Part shown: positions 32,601 through 32,767 of the stretch, one piece after another
Layout of the letters: every line of letters starts with the position of its first letter
Numbering within the stretch: position 1 is the first letter of the stretch
Position numbers and translations under genes: made by a program
Notes under the pieces: generated by a model
Seen by the model: only the letters and a program-made list of their open reading frames with translations
The model's database searches: none
What the model was told of the DNA's origin: nothing
Source: Shackletoniella antarctica
Lineage (GTDB): Bacteria; Cyanobacteriota; Cyanobacteriia; Phormidesmidales; Phormidesmidaceae
Reading direction: 5' to 3'
DNA: 32,767 nucleotides
Assembly (NCBI GenBank): GCA_003241845.1
Contig: QBMN01000031.1
Span: 1-32,767, forward strand

Positions 32601-32767
32601 GGTGTGCTATCTCCAAAGTCAAGTTGTGTGAGTGCGTGTTTGCCCAGGGTGCCCCATCGGTGGTGGGTTAGACCATGATGCAACGTTGCTTAACCCCAAA
32701 CGGGCGCTTGTACTGATCTACGCGACGCGATCGCCATCCCGCTTGTTCCCCCCGCTTGTCCTCACCC

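Overview
The window is cyanobacterial chromosome. The evidence is a photosystem I gene (psaM), a carotenoid hydroxylase (crtR), ClpR/ClpP3, EbsA, a COP23-domain protein and an MgdA-like glycolipid glucosyltransferase. The octamer GCGATCGC (HIP1) also occurs about 37 times by eye, where chance would give about one. The high GC content and short tandem repeats next to genes suggest a filamentous Leptolyngbya/Nodosilinea-type organism; that genus-level guess is inference. I see no rRNA, tRNA, CRISPR array, prophage, transposase or plasmid gene. It reads as ordinary core genome with densely packed genes on both strands.

Left part (1-9000): an RNB-family ribonuclease (-) and phoU (-) are separated by a perfect 40-bp palindrome. 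The 31-codon psaM (+) is divergent from phoU and convergent with pyk (-), with a long bidirectional hairpin between psaM and pyk. crtR (+) faces an AroH-type chorismate mutase (-). A 477-bp gap with inverted repeats follows, then sppA (-). Centre (9000-18200): a DMT-family exporter, a HEAT-repeat membrane protein and a GT4 glycosyltransferase on the + strand, then a J-domain protein and clpR-clpP3 on the - strand. An intergenic region with degenerate dispersed repeats precedes a methyltransferase (+), an SRPBCC protein (-) and an orphan histidine kinase (-).

Right part (18200-32767): a HerA-type ATPase (+) converges on an mgdA-yciI-smpB gene string (-). Then comes a long + strand run: ebsA, a BioD-like/DRTGG protein, a DprA/LOG-like Rossmann protein, a MAPEG protein, yajQ, yraN, an unrecognised 189-aa protein, a RibD-type reductase, a FemAB-like acyltransferase and a nine-repeat WG lipoprotein. 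The end holds an alpha/beta hydrolase (-) and a secreted COP23-domain protein (-).

I found no clear new multi-gene system. The most interesting signals are catalytic-residue changes in otherwise normal-looking enzymes: the RNB nuclease (Asp to Val), chorismate mutase (Glu to His), the alpha/beta hydrolase (Asp and His absent) and ClpR (Ser and His absent, as known for that family). Others are two adjacent genes that each carry a triple in-frame 15-bp minisatellite, a canonical G-quadruplex motif upstream of the DRTGG gene, a Neisseria dRS3-like inverted repeat, and long perfect palindromes at gene ends. Many start codons were moved from the longest open frame to internal ATG or GTG codons using Shine-Dalgarno position, family length or overlap with neighbours.
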